Shown: piece after piece, positions 17,399 to 26,431 of the stretch
Position numbering within the stretch: the stretch's first letter is position 1
Layout: each line of letters starts with the position of its first letter
NCBI GenBank assembly: GCA_963707015.1
Contig: CAVPOO010000001.1
Location: 186,001 to 250,000 of the forward strand
Length of the DNA stretch: 64,000 bases
Origin: CAVPOO01 sp963707015
GTDB taxonomy: Bacteria > Pseudomonadota > Gammaproteobacteria > Thiohalobacterales > Thiohalobacteraceae
Direction of reading: 5' to 3'
Translations under genes and position numbers: made by a program
The notes under the pieces: generated by a model
The model's database searches: none
What the model was told of the DNA's origin: nothing
Seen by the model: only the letters and a program-made list of their open reading frames with translations

Positions 17399-18895
17399 CT
17401 ACGACCCCGACTGTCCGCACTGGTTCAGACCCTTGCCGGCAAGCGTTACCGCCTGGAATATCGCGCGGCCCTTGTTCATGGTCTCGTCCCATTCACAGGC
17501 GGGAACTGAGTCCGCCACAATGCCGGCGCCTGCCTGAATGTGCAGGATTTTATCCTTGATTACGGCTGTTCGTATCGCGATTGCGGTATCCATGTTGCCG
17601 GACCAGGACAGATAGCCGACTGCGCCGGCGTATATGCCTCGTTTGACCGGTTCCAGCTCGTTAATGATCTCCATGGCGCGAATCTTCGGCGCACCGCTCA
17701 CCGTGCCGGCAGGAAACGTCGCCCGCAGGACATCGATGGCGCTCATACCCTGCCTGATGTTGCCCGTGACATTTGAGACGATGTGCATGACGTGTGAGTA
17801 GCGCTCGATCACCATCTTCTCCGTCAGGTTTACGCTGCCCACTTCGCTGACACGGCCGACATCGTTGCGACCCAGATCGATGAGCATCAGGTGCTCCGCG
17901 AGTTCCTTGGGATCATTCAACAATTCTGCTTCCAGCTCCATATCCTCGACATCATCCTTGCCTCGCGGCCGGGTGCCGGCAATTGGCCGCACGGTAACAA
18001 TCCCGTCCTCCAGACGCACCAGAATTTCAGGTGACGAACCGACAATGTGGAATTCACCAAGGTCCATAAAGAACATGTAAGGTGAGGGATTAAGGCAGCG
18101 CAATGCCCGGTAGAGATCGAGCGGCAGCGCCGCGTAGGGAATCGACAAACGTTGCGACAGCACAACCTGCATGACGTCGCCTTCAAGGATATAGTCTTTG
18201 ATGCGTTCCACAGCCGTCTCAAAATCCTCACGCGAGAATCCGGAGACAAAATCGTTCTCGGAGACTTCACATACCGCCGCGTGCTCCCGGTAAAGGTCGG
18301 CGGGTGTCCGCAGCGTCGCAACCAGGTCAGTAAGGCGCTGCTGGGCCTTGTCAAGGCCATCCGGATCGCTGGCATCGGCGTGCACCACCACCAGCAGTTT
18401 GCCTGTGAGGTTATCGAATACCACCACCTCATCCGATACCGTCAGGAGGATGTCAGGCGTCTCCAGGGGGTTGTGCTTGCGCCCGCCCGCCAGGCGCGGC
18501 TCGATGTAGCCCACAGTATCGTAGCCGAAATACCCGACCAGACCTCCGAAGAAGCGCGGCAAACCCGGCATCTCGGGTACCCGGAAGCGCTGCTGAAATG
18601 CCTCGATCCAGGCGAGCGGATCGGCTGTCTCAATGGCCTCGGCTACCTGGCCGTCGCGCTCCACTGTCAGGCGTTGACCATTGACTGTGATACGCGTTCG
18701 GCTGGGCAGCCCGATAATGGAATAGCGCCCCCATTTCTCGCCGCCATGTACCGACTCAAACAGGTAGGAGTTGGGCCCGTCTACGAGTTTCAGGAAGGTA
18801 CTGAGCGGCGTCTCGAGATCCGCCAGTACCTCACGCACGATAGGGATACGGTTATATCCGTCGGCAACCAGCTTGCGATACTCTGCACGTTCCAC
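17399..18895 (-). CDS. trpE: Anthranilate synthase component I
   Basis: The 498-aa chorismate-utilising enzyme starts with GTG (preceded by AGGAG at 8 nt) and reads MERAEYRKLVADGYNRIP, as in Pseudomonas TrpE. The feedback site is visible in PNSYLFESVHGGEKWGRYS. Catalytic-domain motifs include PSPYMFFMDLG, RPIAGTRPRG, DLGRNDVGRVS and ATFPAGTVSGAPKIRAME. It converts chorismate and ammonia (from TrpG) to anthranilate. It follows gph by about 117 nt in the conserved rpe-gph-trpE series. Confidence 0.98.
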   Translation of the reverse strand: MERAEYRKLVADGYNRIPIVREVLADLETPLSTFLKLVDGPNSYLFESVHGGEKWGRYSIIGLPSRTRITVNGQRLTVERDGQVAEAIETADPLAWIEAFQQRFRVPEMPGLPRFFGGLVGYFGYDTVGYIEPRLAGGRKHNPLETPDILLTVSDEVVVFDNLTGKLLVVVHADASDPDGLDKAQQRLTDLVATLRTPADLYREHAAVCEVSENDFVSGFSREDFETAVERIKDYILEGDVMQVVLSQRLSIPYAALPLDLYRALRCLNPSPYMFFMDLGEFHIVGSSPEILVRLEDGIVTVRPIAGTRPRGKDDVEDMELEAELLNDPKELAEHLMLIDLGRNDVGRVSEVGSVNLTEKMVIERYSHVMHIVSNVTGNIRQGMSAIDVLRATFPAGTVSGAPKIRAMEIINELEPVKRGIYAGAVGYLSWSGNMDTAIAIRTAVIKDKILHIQAGAGIVADSVPACEWDETMNKGRAIFQAVTLAGKGLNQCGQSGS

Positions 18896-19012
18896 CAGTA
18901 AGCTCCTGAAACGAAATTATTCTGACAACACGCCCCGTGAAAGGGCTCAGGCACACTGTCGGGAAATGTGCTCTGCAGCGCGCGTTGCGTCGCAACGGGG
19001 AATGCGTCGTCT

Positions 19013-19693
19013 TCAGGCCGCCTTCTCGAGCAGACCGCGAATCTCCGCCAGGGAATCGATGACGGCATCGGGATGTGACGCGCGGATATCTTCACCGTGA
19101 TTGTAGCCATAACTCAGGCAGACAATCTGAAAACCGGCGGCCCGGGCGGCTTTAACATCACTGACCGAATCACCGATCATCAGTGCGGCCTGCGGCGCCA
19201 CCTTGAAAAACTCCGCCGCGTACAATAAGGGTTCGGGATCCGGCTTCTTCCTGGGAAGCGTATCACCACAAATGGTCACGGAGAAATACTTCGCAATGCC
19301 CAGGTCCCGGAGCAGCGGCTCCGTAAACTGCACGGCCTTGTTGGTGACACACCCCAAGGGAAAACCAGCCTCCTTGAGATAGTGCAGACCCTCCAGGACT
19401 CCCGGGTAGAGATGGCTTCGCTTGGAAGTGTTTTCGGCATACAGCTCCAGAAACACGGGATACGCCCTCTCATAGAGGGCTTCATCGGGCTCACCATCGA
19501 GCCGATCGATCAGGGCCCGCCGCACGAGGCGCTCAACGCCGTTCCCTACCCAGTTGCGCACCTTGTCCTTGCCTCGCGGTGTCATATCGAGGTGGCGCAT
19601 CATTTCGTCGACACAGTAGGCCAGGTCCGGTACGCTGTCGATGAGGGTACCGTCCAGATCAATCAATATCATTTGCGGTTTCTTGATACGCAT
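19013..19693 (-). CDS. gph: Phosphoglycolate phosphatase (HAD family)
   Basis: The 226-aa protein has the HAD motif I DLDGTLIDSVPDL, motif II in CVTNKA, and the Lys and Asp motifs in RKKPDPEPLLYAAEFF and MIGDSVSDVKAARAAGF. It dephosphorylates 2-phosphoglycolate, formed by DNA repair or, in a Calvin-cycle organism, by RubisCO oxygenation. It lies between rpe and trpE in the order seen in pseudomonads. An internal ATG at 19672 is a possible alternative start. Confidence 0.94.
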   Translation of the reverse strand: MRIKKPQMILIDLDGTLIDSVPDLAYCVDEMMRHLDMTPRGKDKVRNWVGNGVERLVRRALIDRLDGEPDEALYERAYPVFLELYAENTSKRSHLYPGVLEGLHYLKEAGFPLGCVTNKAVQFTEPLLRDLGIAKYFSVTICGDTLPRKKPDPEPLLYAAEFFKVAPQAALMIGDSVSDVKAARAAGFQIVCLSYGYNHGEDIRASHPDAVIDSLAEIRGLLEKAA

Positions 19694-19786
19694 CAGGATG
19701 AGACTCTCGAGAGCAAAGACACGAAGACGCAGACAACAGCGGCGTGCTGGATGTCCATAATTCCTTGGCCAGCGTGCGAAATCCGG

Positions 19787-20476
19787 CTATCCCACCTTGC
19801 TCAGCTCAGCCCGCATGGCCGAGATTACGGTGTCGTAATGATTGGGATCGCTGTCCTTCCCCGCACCGAAAATGGCTGATCCTGCCACAAAGGTATCGGC
19901 CCCTGCCGCCGCCACCTCGGCAATGTTGTCGACCTTGACCCCCCCGTCAACCTCCAGGCGGATATCGCGTCCGCTGGCGTCGATCATCTGGCGCGCCGCG
20001 CGCAGCTTGTCGAGCACATACGGGATGAAACTCTGCCCGCCAAAGCCCGGGTTCACCGACATGAGCAGCACCATATCCACCTTCTCGATCACCCACTGGA
20101 GGTGATCGAGGGGTGTTGCCGGGTTGAACACCAGCCCGGCCTTGCAACCTTCGCCGTGGATCAGCTGGAGCGTACGGTCGACATGCTCGCTTGCCTCGGG
20201 GTGGAAAGTGATATAGGTCGCGCCGGCCTTGGCAAAATCCGGCACAATACGGTCCACCGGTTTTACCATCAGATGGACATCGATATCTGCCGTCACACCA
20301 TGCTGACGCAACGCATCGCAGACCAAGGGCCCGATCGTCAGATTGGGAACATAGTGGTTGTCCATGACATCAAAGTGCACGATGTCGGCACCGGCCGTCA
20401 GCACATTGGTGACTTCTTCGCCGAGGCGCGCGAAATCCGCCGACAGTATGGAAGGTGCAATCTTGTAATCCGGCAT
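19787..20476 (-). CDS. rpe: Ribulose-phosphate 3-epimerase
   Basis: The 229-aa TIM-barrel protein starts MPDYKIAPSILSADFARLGE and shows HFDVMDNHYVPNLTIGP, LMSVNPGFGGQSFIP and LEVDGGVKVDNI, the metal and phosphate sites of the family. It interconverts ribulose 5-phosphate and xylulose 5-phosphate in the pentose phosphate and Calvin pathways. The start at 20476 is preferred; the longer reading from 20596 adds 40 unrelated residues. It is first in rpe-gph-trpE. Confidence 0.97.
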   Translation of the reverse strand: MPDYKIAPSILSADFARLGEEVTNVLTAGADIVHFDVMDNHYVPNLTIGPLVCDALRQHGVTADIDVHLMVKPVDRIVPDFAKAGATYITFHPEASEHVDRTLQLIHGEGCKAGLVFNPATPLDHLQWVIEKVDMVLLMSVNPGFGGQSFIPYVLDKLRAARQMIDASGRDIRLEVDGGVKVDNIAEVAAAGADTFVAGSAIFGAGKDSDPNHYDTVISAMRAELSKVG

Positions 20477-20634
20477 GTTTCTGGCCTCCGTCACGTTAGG
20501 GTAGACTCTGTCGGACCGCGCCTGGCACCCGCAATTGCGGTGCGCCGGCGGGCCAAAGTTGCGCAATGTACCGTATCGCGGACAGATTTTCAGCATTGGC
20601 AGCGACTTTCGCGAACTTCAGGAGAACCCATACG

Positions 20635-21471
20635 ATGAGGCACAAAGCCATCCCTCACAGCAACATACTGACAAACGCTCTGAGAAACCTGCTATTTTTG
20701 GCAGGGCTGGCGATTATGCCGGCAGGGTTCGCGTCCGACAGCGCCAAGGAACAACGCTGGTCTGAGCAGATTGTTGATTCGCTTCTGGTGGGGGATGCTG
20801 TGTGGCTGGAAGCGGAGGGACAACGCTTTCTCGGCATCTACACATCCGATCTCAGCGGCAAACCCAAAGGGGCTGTCATTCTGTTGCACGGCATGGGCGT
20901 TCACCCGAACTGGCCTGAGGTGATCTACCCCTTGCGCACCCAGCTGCCTGAGCATGGCTGGGCGACACTCGCGATCCAGATGCCGGTTCTGAGCAACGAT
21001 GCCAAGCTGGCTGACTATGCCCCACTGATCCCGGAGGCGGTCCCACGCATAAAGGCAGCGGCATCCTACCTGACGAAACAGGGCTACGACCACATCGCAC
21101 TTATTGGTCATAGCCTCGGGGCCACCATGGGCAGTGCGTGTCTGGCAAGCGATGCCCCGCCTGGCCTCATGGGACTGGTCACCATCGGCATGGGAACGAG
21201 CAAGTTGGACGCGAAACTGGACAATCTGTCCCACCTCGAAAAGATCTCGGTGCCCGTGTTCGATCTGTACGGCAGCCGGGATCTCGACGCGGTACGCGAC
21301 TCGGCGACGGCCCGCGCCAAGGCAGCGCGCTCAGCCGGGAATACCAACTACCGGCAGAAAGAAGTGGAAGGTGCGGACCATTTCTTTGTCGGACTCGACG
21401 ACGAGCTGGTACGCGGGGTACGTGGCTGGCTTGACCACCTCCTCGATTTGACTACACAACCGACGCCTTGA
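20635..21471 (+). CDS. Periplasmic alpha/beta-hydrolase-like protein (DUF3530 type)
   Basis: The 278-aa protein has a predicted signal segment (NLLFLAGLAIMPAGFAS, about residues 15-32), then a hydrolase body with GAVILLHGMGVHPNWP (oxyanion loop), LIGHSLGATMG (nucleophile Ser) and a C-terminal GADHFF His. It resembles the DUF3530 family of gammaproteobacteria, whose substrate is not established. The start at 20635 has AGGAG about 8 nt upstream. It is divergent from rpe and is followed on the same strand by the CopD-like gene. Confidence 0.8.
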   Translation: MRHKAIPHSNILTNALRNLLFLAGLAIMPAGFASDSAKEQRWSEQIVDSLLVGDAVWLEAEGQRFLGIYTSDLSGKPKGAVILLHGMGVHPNWPEVIYPLRTQLPEHGWATLAIQMPVLSNDAKLADYAPLIPEAVPRIKAAASYLTKQGYDHIALIGHSLGATMGSACLASDAPPGLMGLVTIGMGTSKLDAKLDNLSHLEKISVPVFDLYGSRDLDAVRDSATARAKAARSAGNTNYRQKEVEGADHFFVGLDDELVRGVRGWLDHLLDLTTQPTP

Positions 21472-21562
21472 CCGGTAGAATTCACAAGGCTTCGCCAGAC
21501 CTTTCCTGCTTCACATCGACGTCGCCCTTAAGGAGACTGACACGCCACAGGAGCCTCTATCT

Positions 21563-22039
21563 GTGCACACCTTTATGCCAATTGCCATTGCACTGCATCT
21601 GCTCGCGGCGGTTATCTGGGTTGGTGGAATGTTTTTCGCCTATATGGCACTGAGACCGGTTGCAGCCAGCCAGCTCGAGCCGCCACAGCGGCTGCCCTTG
21701 TGGTCAGGGACCTTTTCCCGGTTTTTCCCCTGGGTCTGGATTGCCGTGATTGTGCTGCCTGTGACAGGGTACTGGATGCTCTTCAAGGCGTTCGGCGGCC
21801 TGGAAAATGCGGGTTTGGACATCCAGCTTATGCAGGTAATCGGATGGCTGATGATTCTGCTTTACCTGCATGTATTCTTTGCGCCCTACCGGCGCTTGCG
21901 CCGCGGTGTGGCTGCCGGCGACTTTCCGGCGGCGGGCAGGGCGCTGAAGCAGATACGCACAATTATTGGCGTCAATCTGCTGCTGGGGCTCACTGTGGTC
22001 ACTATCGCCAGTGGCGGCCGGTATATCTCAAGCGGATAG
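21563..22039 (+). CDS. CopD-like integral membrane protein
   Basis: The 158-aa protein has four hydrophobic segments (about residues 4-27, 50-72, 85-107 and 130-152). HLLAAVIWVGGMFF near the N-terminus is a signature of the CopD/DUF2269-type membrane family, whose conserved His residues may bind copper or haem. GTG at 21563 is used because AGGAG precedes it at about 8 nt. Its stop lies 1 nt from the end of djlA, so the two genes converge tail to tail. Function is uncertain. Confidence 0.75.
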   Translation: MHTFMPIAIALHLLAAVIWVGGMFFAYMALRPVAASQLEPPQRLPLWSGTFSRFFPWVWIAVIVLPVTGYWMLFKAFGGLENAGLDIQLMQVIGWLMILLYLHVFFAPYRRLRRGVAAGDFPAAGRALKQIRTIIGVNLLLGLTVVTIASGGRYISSG

Positions 22040-22040
22040 T

Positions 22041-22847
22041 TCAAGATTCAGATGTGCGTGCCGAGCGGACCGTTTCGTAAGCCGCCTTGATCTCCTGGGT
22101 CTTCTCGGTTGCCATGCTGATCATCTCATCGGGCAAACCCTTGGCGACCAGCTTGTCCGGGTGATGGCGGTTCATTAATCTGCGATAGGCCTTCTTGACC
22201 TCGGCATCTGGTGCATCCGACGCCACGCCCAGCACCGCATAAGCGTCCTCGAGTTTCCGTGCTGCGGTGGGAGGCTTCTCCGCCGCACCTCCAGCAAACT
22301 GCCGCGCCGCGCGTACCATCGCTTCAAGATGCCGGTATTCCTGCTGCCCTATGCCCAGTCGTTCACAGATGCGATGCAAGACCTGCGCCTCTGCTGCATG
22401 CAGTTCGCCATCCGCATAAGCCGCATGCAATTGAATCTCGATGAACATGAGAATCAGATGTCGTCGACCGTGACATTCGTAACGGAACTGATCGAGCACC
22501 TCATCGAGTGAAAAATCCGGTGTCTTGCCTTCATTAAAAAGATGGATCGCCGTGCGGCGCATGTCGGATGCAAGGTTCATTTGCGCCATAACCTGACGCG
22601 CCAGATCGATCTCATGCGCCGACACCCTGCCATCCGCCTTGGCGAGATGTCCCATGACCGAGAAAGATGCGGTAAAAAACGCCGTCTGGACCCTTTCCTG
22701 CGCACCTGGGCCAAATGCGGCATCGCGAGTAAGCCTTTGAGCCCCCTGGTCGAAGCGATGCCCGAGTGCCGCTCCCAACAGCGCGCCGAGCGGCCCGCCC
22801 ACCATAAAGCCGAACGTGCCACCTAAGACTTTTCCCCACCAACCCAT
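22041..22847 (-). CDS. djlA: DnaJ-like co-chaperone DjlA
   Basis: The 268-aa protein has the Gly-rich single N-terminal membrane segment of DjlA (GTFGFMVGGPLGALLGAALG), a TerB-like central domain (MGHLAKADGRVSAHEIDLA, YADGELHAAEAQVLHRI) and a C-terminal J domain (about 200-265) with the essential HPD in MNRHHPDKL. It anchors in the inner membrane and stimulates DnaK; in E. coli it links to envelope stress responses. Length and domain order are normal. Confidence 0.96.
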   Translation of the reverse strand: MGWWGKVLGGTFGFMVGGPLGALLGAALGHRFDQGAQRLTRDAAFGPGAQERVQTAFFTASFSVMGHLAKADGRVSAHEIDLARQVMAQMNLASDMRRTAIHLFNEGKTPDFSLDEVLDQFRYECHGRRHLILMFIEIQLHAAYADGELHAAEAQVLHRICERLGIGQQEYRHLEAMVRAARQFAGGAAEKPPTAARKLEDAYAVLGVASDAPDAEVKKAYRRLMNRHHPDKLVAKGLPDEMISMATEKTQEIKAAYETVRSARTSES

Positions 22848-23138
22848 GCTTAGTCCTTCGATTCAAAAGGAAAAGAGACTGATCCAGGAATCAACTTCCG
22901 GTCTTGCACAGCTGCACCAGATCCAATCCCACTCTCAGGGCCCGCCAGCCACGAAAAGACATCCTCCGCATCTCCGGTACCCACGCGCCGCCGGCATAAA
23001 TCATGCGGGCAAATTCGGTCTTGCCATTACCGATCGATAGTCCTATAAATAAAACTAAACGGCGAGAACGGCGCGCGGGAATGTCACTGTGAAAGCTCGT
23101 CATGTTACCGCAGGAGCGATGAGGGAGGTAAGCAGATA

Positions 23139-23435
23139 ATGTCGACGGAATATGAGCCCCGTATTGGTGACTGGTACAAGACCGAGGCAGGAGACAATTT
23201 CGAAATTGTCGCCGTTGATGAAGACGATGAAACCGTCGAAATACAATACTTTGATGGCACTGTCGAAGAGCTGGATATGGATACCTGGTATGACCTCAAC
23301 GTGGATGCCATAGAACCGCCGGAAGACTGGTCCGGCTCAATGGACATTCAACGCGCCGATTACGGTGTCGATCTCGAGCTGCGGTCGAGCGATCAGTGGA
23401 ACAACCCGCTGGATCAGCTCGACGTGGAGGAGTGA
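23139..23435 (+). CDS. Small acidic protein, DUF6763-like
   Basis: The 98-aa acidic protein reads PRIGDWYKTEAGDNFEIVAV, then IQYFDGTVEELDMDTWYDL and IEPPEDWSGSMD. It resembles the small DUF6763 proteins of sulfur-oxidising and related gammaproteobacteria, which have no known role. The fold is probably a small beta barrel: a GxWY turn, a central IEYFDG strand pair, then a WY motif. GAGGGAGG lies just upstream. A shorter protein with the same pattern is encoded at 40188-40412. It precedes nfi by about 60 nt. Confidence 0.75.
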   Translation: MSTEYEPRIGDWYKTEAGDNFEIVAVDEDDETVEIQYFDGTVEELDMDTWYDLNVDAIEPPEDWSGSMDIQRADYGVDLELRSSDQWNNPLDQLDVEE

Positions 23436-23500
23436 TCCTGGCCGCACGCATGCCCCTGGCGTCACTTCCCTGACCACGCACACCAAATCTGATCTTGCGC

Positions 23501-24160
23501 GTGCCACACCGACTGCATGCGTGGGATGTCAGCCCCGCGCAGGCGCGCGCGATACAAACACGCCTGGCCGATCACGTTATTCGGGAAGATGACTTTGAAA
23601 ACATACGGTATGTCGCCGGGGCAGACATCGGCTTTGAAGACAATAACCGGACCACGCGCGCTGCTGTCGCGGTTCTCGAGCTTCCCGATCTGAACGAGGT
23701 CGAAGCGTCGGTCGTCAGACAGCCGACCCGCTTTCCTTACGTCCCTGGACTTCTGTCGTTTCGCGAGGTGCCGGCTGTACTCGGTGCACTGGAAGGCTTG
23801 CACCGACAACCCGATCTCATCCTCTGCGACGGTCAGGGCTATGCCCACCCACGACGCTTCGGCCTGGCCTGTCATCTAGGCGTACTTGCAGACCTGCCGA
23901 CCATCGGCGTCGGCAAGACTCGCCTGATCGGAAGCTACACAGAGCCGGCGGATGTGCGCGGCGCCTGGGAACCACTCATCGATAGCGACGAGACCATCGG
24001 TGCCGTCTTGCGCAGCCGCGCGGGAACCCGACCAATCTTCGTATCCATTGGCCATCGAATCAGCCTGGCAACGGCTATCGCCTATGTGATGCGCTGCACG
24101 GGGCGTTACCGGCTGCCGGAAACGACCAGGCGGGCTCACCGGCTGGCATCCGGTGCATAG
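23501..24160 (+). CDS. nfi: Endonuclease V (deoxyinosine-specific)
   Basis: The protein (219 aa from GTG at 23501, or 221 from TTG at 23495) matches endonuclease V through YVAGADIGFED (metal Asp), the wedge-region FPYVPGLLSFREVPAVL, LILCDGQGYAHPRRFGLACHLG and TIGVGKTRLIG. It nicks DNA one base 3' of deoxyinosine and starts alternative repair. No ATG start fits the family N-terminus, so a non-ATG start is inferred. It follows the DUF6763-like gene by about 60 nt. Confidence 0.93.
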   Translation: MPHRLHAWDVSPAQARAIQTRLADHVIREDDFENIRYVAGADIGFEDNNRTTRAAVAVLELPDLNEVEASVVRQPTRFPYVPGLLSFREVPAVLGALEGLHRQPDLILCDGQGYAHPRRFGLACHLGVLADLPTIGVGKTRLIGSYTEPADVRGAWEPLIDSDETIGAVLRSRAGTRPIFVSIGHRISLATAIAYVMRCTGRYRLPETTRRAHRLASGA

Positions 24161-24339
24161 GAAAAAGCTTGTTCTCTCTGATGTATGCAGTCATTGCCCA
24201 GTGACGGAACCATGGTCAGCTGCATGCACCCCCGGCACACGGAATCCTGGCCTTTCGGGGCGGCTAAATGTTACCCGGCCGCCGCCGTTAACCTGATTCG
24301 CAGGGTGCAGGCAACGCATGCCGACACGGGAGACGCAGC

Positions 24340-24564
24340 ATGGTACTCATATACGACATGAATACAGGCAACGCCTACGAACTTGAATCTGCAAAGCCGC
24401 TGACCGATGATCGCAGCAACCCACCTGAGGCAAAGTTCCTGCCCACACCCCGGCTGCGTGAGGTGGAATCAACCGCGTCAGTACATGAACAGCAGCTTCT
24501 GCCCACCCTGCAAGGCGCAGACATAGAACGTTTCCTCGCCTCAATGGAATCTGACCAAAATTAG
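24340..24564 (+). CDS. Small hypothetical protein, 74 aa
   Basis: The ORF starts at an ATG with GGGAGACGC upstream and ends 33 nt before a strong terminator, which supports a real transcript. The protein (MVLIYDMNTGNAYELESAKP...) is hydrophilic with no signal peptide or membrane segment and ends in an acidic helix-like stretch. It is not recognised. Confidence 0.55.
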   Translation: MVLIYDMNTGNAYELESAKPLTDDRSNPPEAKFLPTPRLREVESTASVHEQQLLPTLQGADIERFLASMESDQN

Positions 24565-24597
24565 TCAAACCAACCCACCGGGCAAGCCAGACAACTG

Positions 24598-24628
24598 AAG
24601 GCGCTGCCAGACCAGGCAGCGCCTTTTT
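24598..24628 (+). terminator. Rho-independent terminator after the 74-aa gene
   Basis: AAGGCGCTGCC pairs with GGCAGCGCCTT (11 bp) around a 6-nt loop and is followed by TTT. It lies 34 nt after the 74-aa gene and 3 nt from the stop of the convergent ABC permease gene, so it probably ends transcripts from both sides. Confidence 0.85.
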
Positions 24629-24630
24629 CG

Positions 24631-25446
24631 TTACTCCCCGACGTGCAGCAAGGTGCCCCGCTCTCTGGCCACGCGAAATGAATACAGGAACACGGCAACA
24701 CCCATGCCCAGATAGATCGCATTCAAAGCGGCCGCCTTCGCCATCAGGTCGAGACGAACAAGGCTGTCAAACATAATGGCGCGCATGCCCTCAAAGACAT
24801 AGGCCGACGGTAACAGCCAGGCCACCGGCTGCAACCATCCCGGTAAGACCGAAATGGGATAATAGATACCACTTACCGGTGCCACAGCGAAGATCGCGAT
24901 CCAGGCCAGGCTTTCCGCTCCGAGACCATAGCGCAACACAACCGCCGCCACGATTAGACCTATCGCCCAGCCCATCACAATCAGATTGAAAAAAAAGGTG
25001 AGTAAAGGTAGTCCCAGCTCGAATATCGAATAGTTATATAGCGGGATTGCCAATACCGCGGCAGCGCTGATGCCGATCAAGGTCCGTACCAGACTGATTA
25101 ACAGGAGTGCCGTTACCAGTTCATAGGGACGCAGGGGGCTGACGAACAGATGCCCGAGATTGCGCGAGTACATTTCCTCCGTGAAAGCAAGCGACACGCC
25201 GAGCTGGCCGCGAAACATCACATCCCAGAGCAACACCGCTGCCAGCAGGACACCCGATGCCTGAGCAACCCAGGTACTGTTGGTCATAAAGAACTGTGTG
25301 ATAAACCCCCACAGGACTAGCTGTACCGTGGGCCAGTAAAAGAGTTCAAGCAGGCGTGGCCCGGAACTGCGCAGCAGGTAAAGATAGCGCAATGCCATCG
25401 CGCCGATACGACGCAAGGACAAGCACTTGTCGGCGCTGCCGGTCAC
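24631..25446 (-). CDS. ABC-2 type transporter permease
   Basis: The 271-aa protein has six hydrophobic spans (about residues 36-55, 60-78, 105-130, 140-165, 172-192 and 240-260) and the ABC-2 signature region around SGIYYPISVLPGWLQPVAWLLPSAYVFEGMR. It is the membrane half of an exporter whose ATPase is encoded just upstream. The genes overlap by 4 nt (GTGA), with a GTG start. The substrate is unknown; such pairs export polysaccharide, lipids, drugs or Na+. It is the last gene of the overlapping series that begins with the ketohexokinase-like gene. Confidence 0.9.
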   Translation of the reverse strand: MTGSADKCLSLRRIGAMALRYLYLLRSSGPRLLELFYWPTVQLVLWGFITQFFMTNSTWVAQASGVLLAAVLLWDVMFRGQLGVSLAFTEEMYSRNLGHLFVSPLRPYELVTALLLISLVRTLIGISAAAVLAIPLYNYSIFELGLPLLTFFFNLIVMGWAIGLIVAAVVLRYGLGAESLAWIAIFAVAPVSGIYYPISVLPGWLQPVAWLLPSAYVFEGMRAIMFDSLVRLDLMAKAAALNAIYLGMGVAVFLYSFRVARERGTLLHVGE

Positions 25447-26204
25447 TGCACGGCCTGTCGGTGGGCGGGCTCGATATCGGTATCGCGAGCGATATCCAGG
25501 AACACCTCTTCCAGATTACGCCGGCCGTAATGCGCGATAAGAGTTGCCGGCGTGCCCCGATCAACCACGCGGCCTTGCCGCAGCATGATGACATCATCAC
25601 AGACACGCTCCACTTCGGGCATGTTGTGCGATGCGAAAAATACCGTTGCCTGTCTGCGCTGCTGATAATCCATCAGGTAGCTTCTGACCCGATCGGCAGT
25701 ATCAGGATCCAGGGAGGCGGTCGGCTCATCCAGTAACAGGAGTTCCGGCTCGTTAAGAAGCGCTTTCGCCAGCGATACCCGCGTCCTCTGCCCGGCCGAG
25801 AGGGAACGGTAAGGCCGGCGCATGAATTCATTCAGATCAAGCTCATCACCAAGCATTCTGATACGCTTGCGCACTCCCTGCACACCGTAGAGATGCCCGT
25901 AGACGGTCAGGTTCTCCGCTACCGTGAGGCGTTGCGGCAAATCGACATAGGGTGAGGAAAAGTTCATCCGGCCAAGTACACGGTACCGATGCCGCGACAT
26001 ATCCTCACCGAAGACACGGATACAACCGGCAGTGGGCACCAACAAGCCTAACAACATGGCCAGGGTGGTCGTCTTCCCGGCCCCGTTTCCTCCGAGCAAG
26101 GCACAGGTGCTGCCGCGTGACACGGTAAAGTCCACGTCACGAATGGCCGGCACCTCGCCATAGCGCTTGGTTAATGCGCGTACCTCGATTACGGGAACAT
26201 TCAT
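25443..26204 (-). CDS. ABC transporter ATP-binding protein
   Basis: The 253-aa protein has Walker A GGNGAGKTTT, the signature LSAGQRTRVSLAKALL, Walker B LLLLDEPTASLD and the switch His in FFASHNMPE. It drives the ABC-2 permease encoded downstream. Its ATG overlaps the stop of the upstream short frame (TGATG), so translation is probably coupled to whatever ribosomes read the deleted symporter remnant. Confidence 0.95.
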   Translation of the reverse strand: MNVPVIEVRALTKRYGEVPAIRDVDFTVSRGSTCALLGGNGAGKTTTLAMLLGLLVPTAGCIRVFGEDMSRHRYRVLGRMNFSSPYVDLPQRLTVAENLTVYGHLYGVQGVRKRIRMLGDELDLNEFMRRPYRSLSAGQRTRVSLAKALLNEPELLLLDEPTASLDPDTADRVRSYLMDYQQRRQATVFFASHNMPEVERVCDDVIMLRQGRVVDRGTPATLIAHYGRRNLEEVFLDIARDTDIEPAHRQAVQ

Positions 26205-26234
26205 CAGTACCGTGCCACCCGAAAAACATCGTCT

Positions 26235-26431
26235 TCAGGCATTTCTTCGTGCCCACCAGGCGGCCAACAGTGACCCCGAAAGATTGTGCCAGATACTGAA
26301 CAACGCGCCAGGCAAAGCAGCGGCACGATGGCAGTCTTTAGCTCAATGAAGGGCACAGAGTAGGCATAGGCGAGGGCACTGCCGAGCAGCGCCCAGAGTG
26401 GGAAAAGACCAGTAATTCGCGTGACAATCAC
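26235..26431 (-). pseudogene. Bile acid:sodium symporter (BASS) gene with a large internal deletion
   Basis: From GTG at 26431 the frame reads RITGLFPLWALLGSALAYAY and FIELKTAIVPLL, the N-terminus of BASS-family symporters. At about 26312-26320 the family match stops. In another frame the DNA then encodes LPGALFSIWHNLSGSLLA and AAWWARRNA, the normal BASS C-terminus, ending at a TGA at 26235. The middle of the gene, over 200 codons, is therefore missing and the ends are out of phase. The original frame runs on to 26204 and overlaps the ABC ATPase start. It cannot encode a working transporter. Confidence 0.8.
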
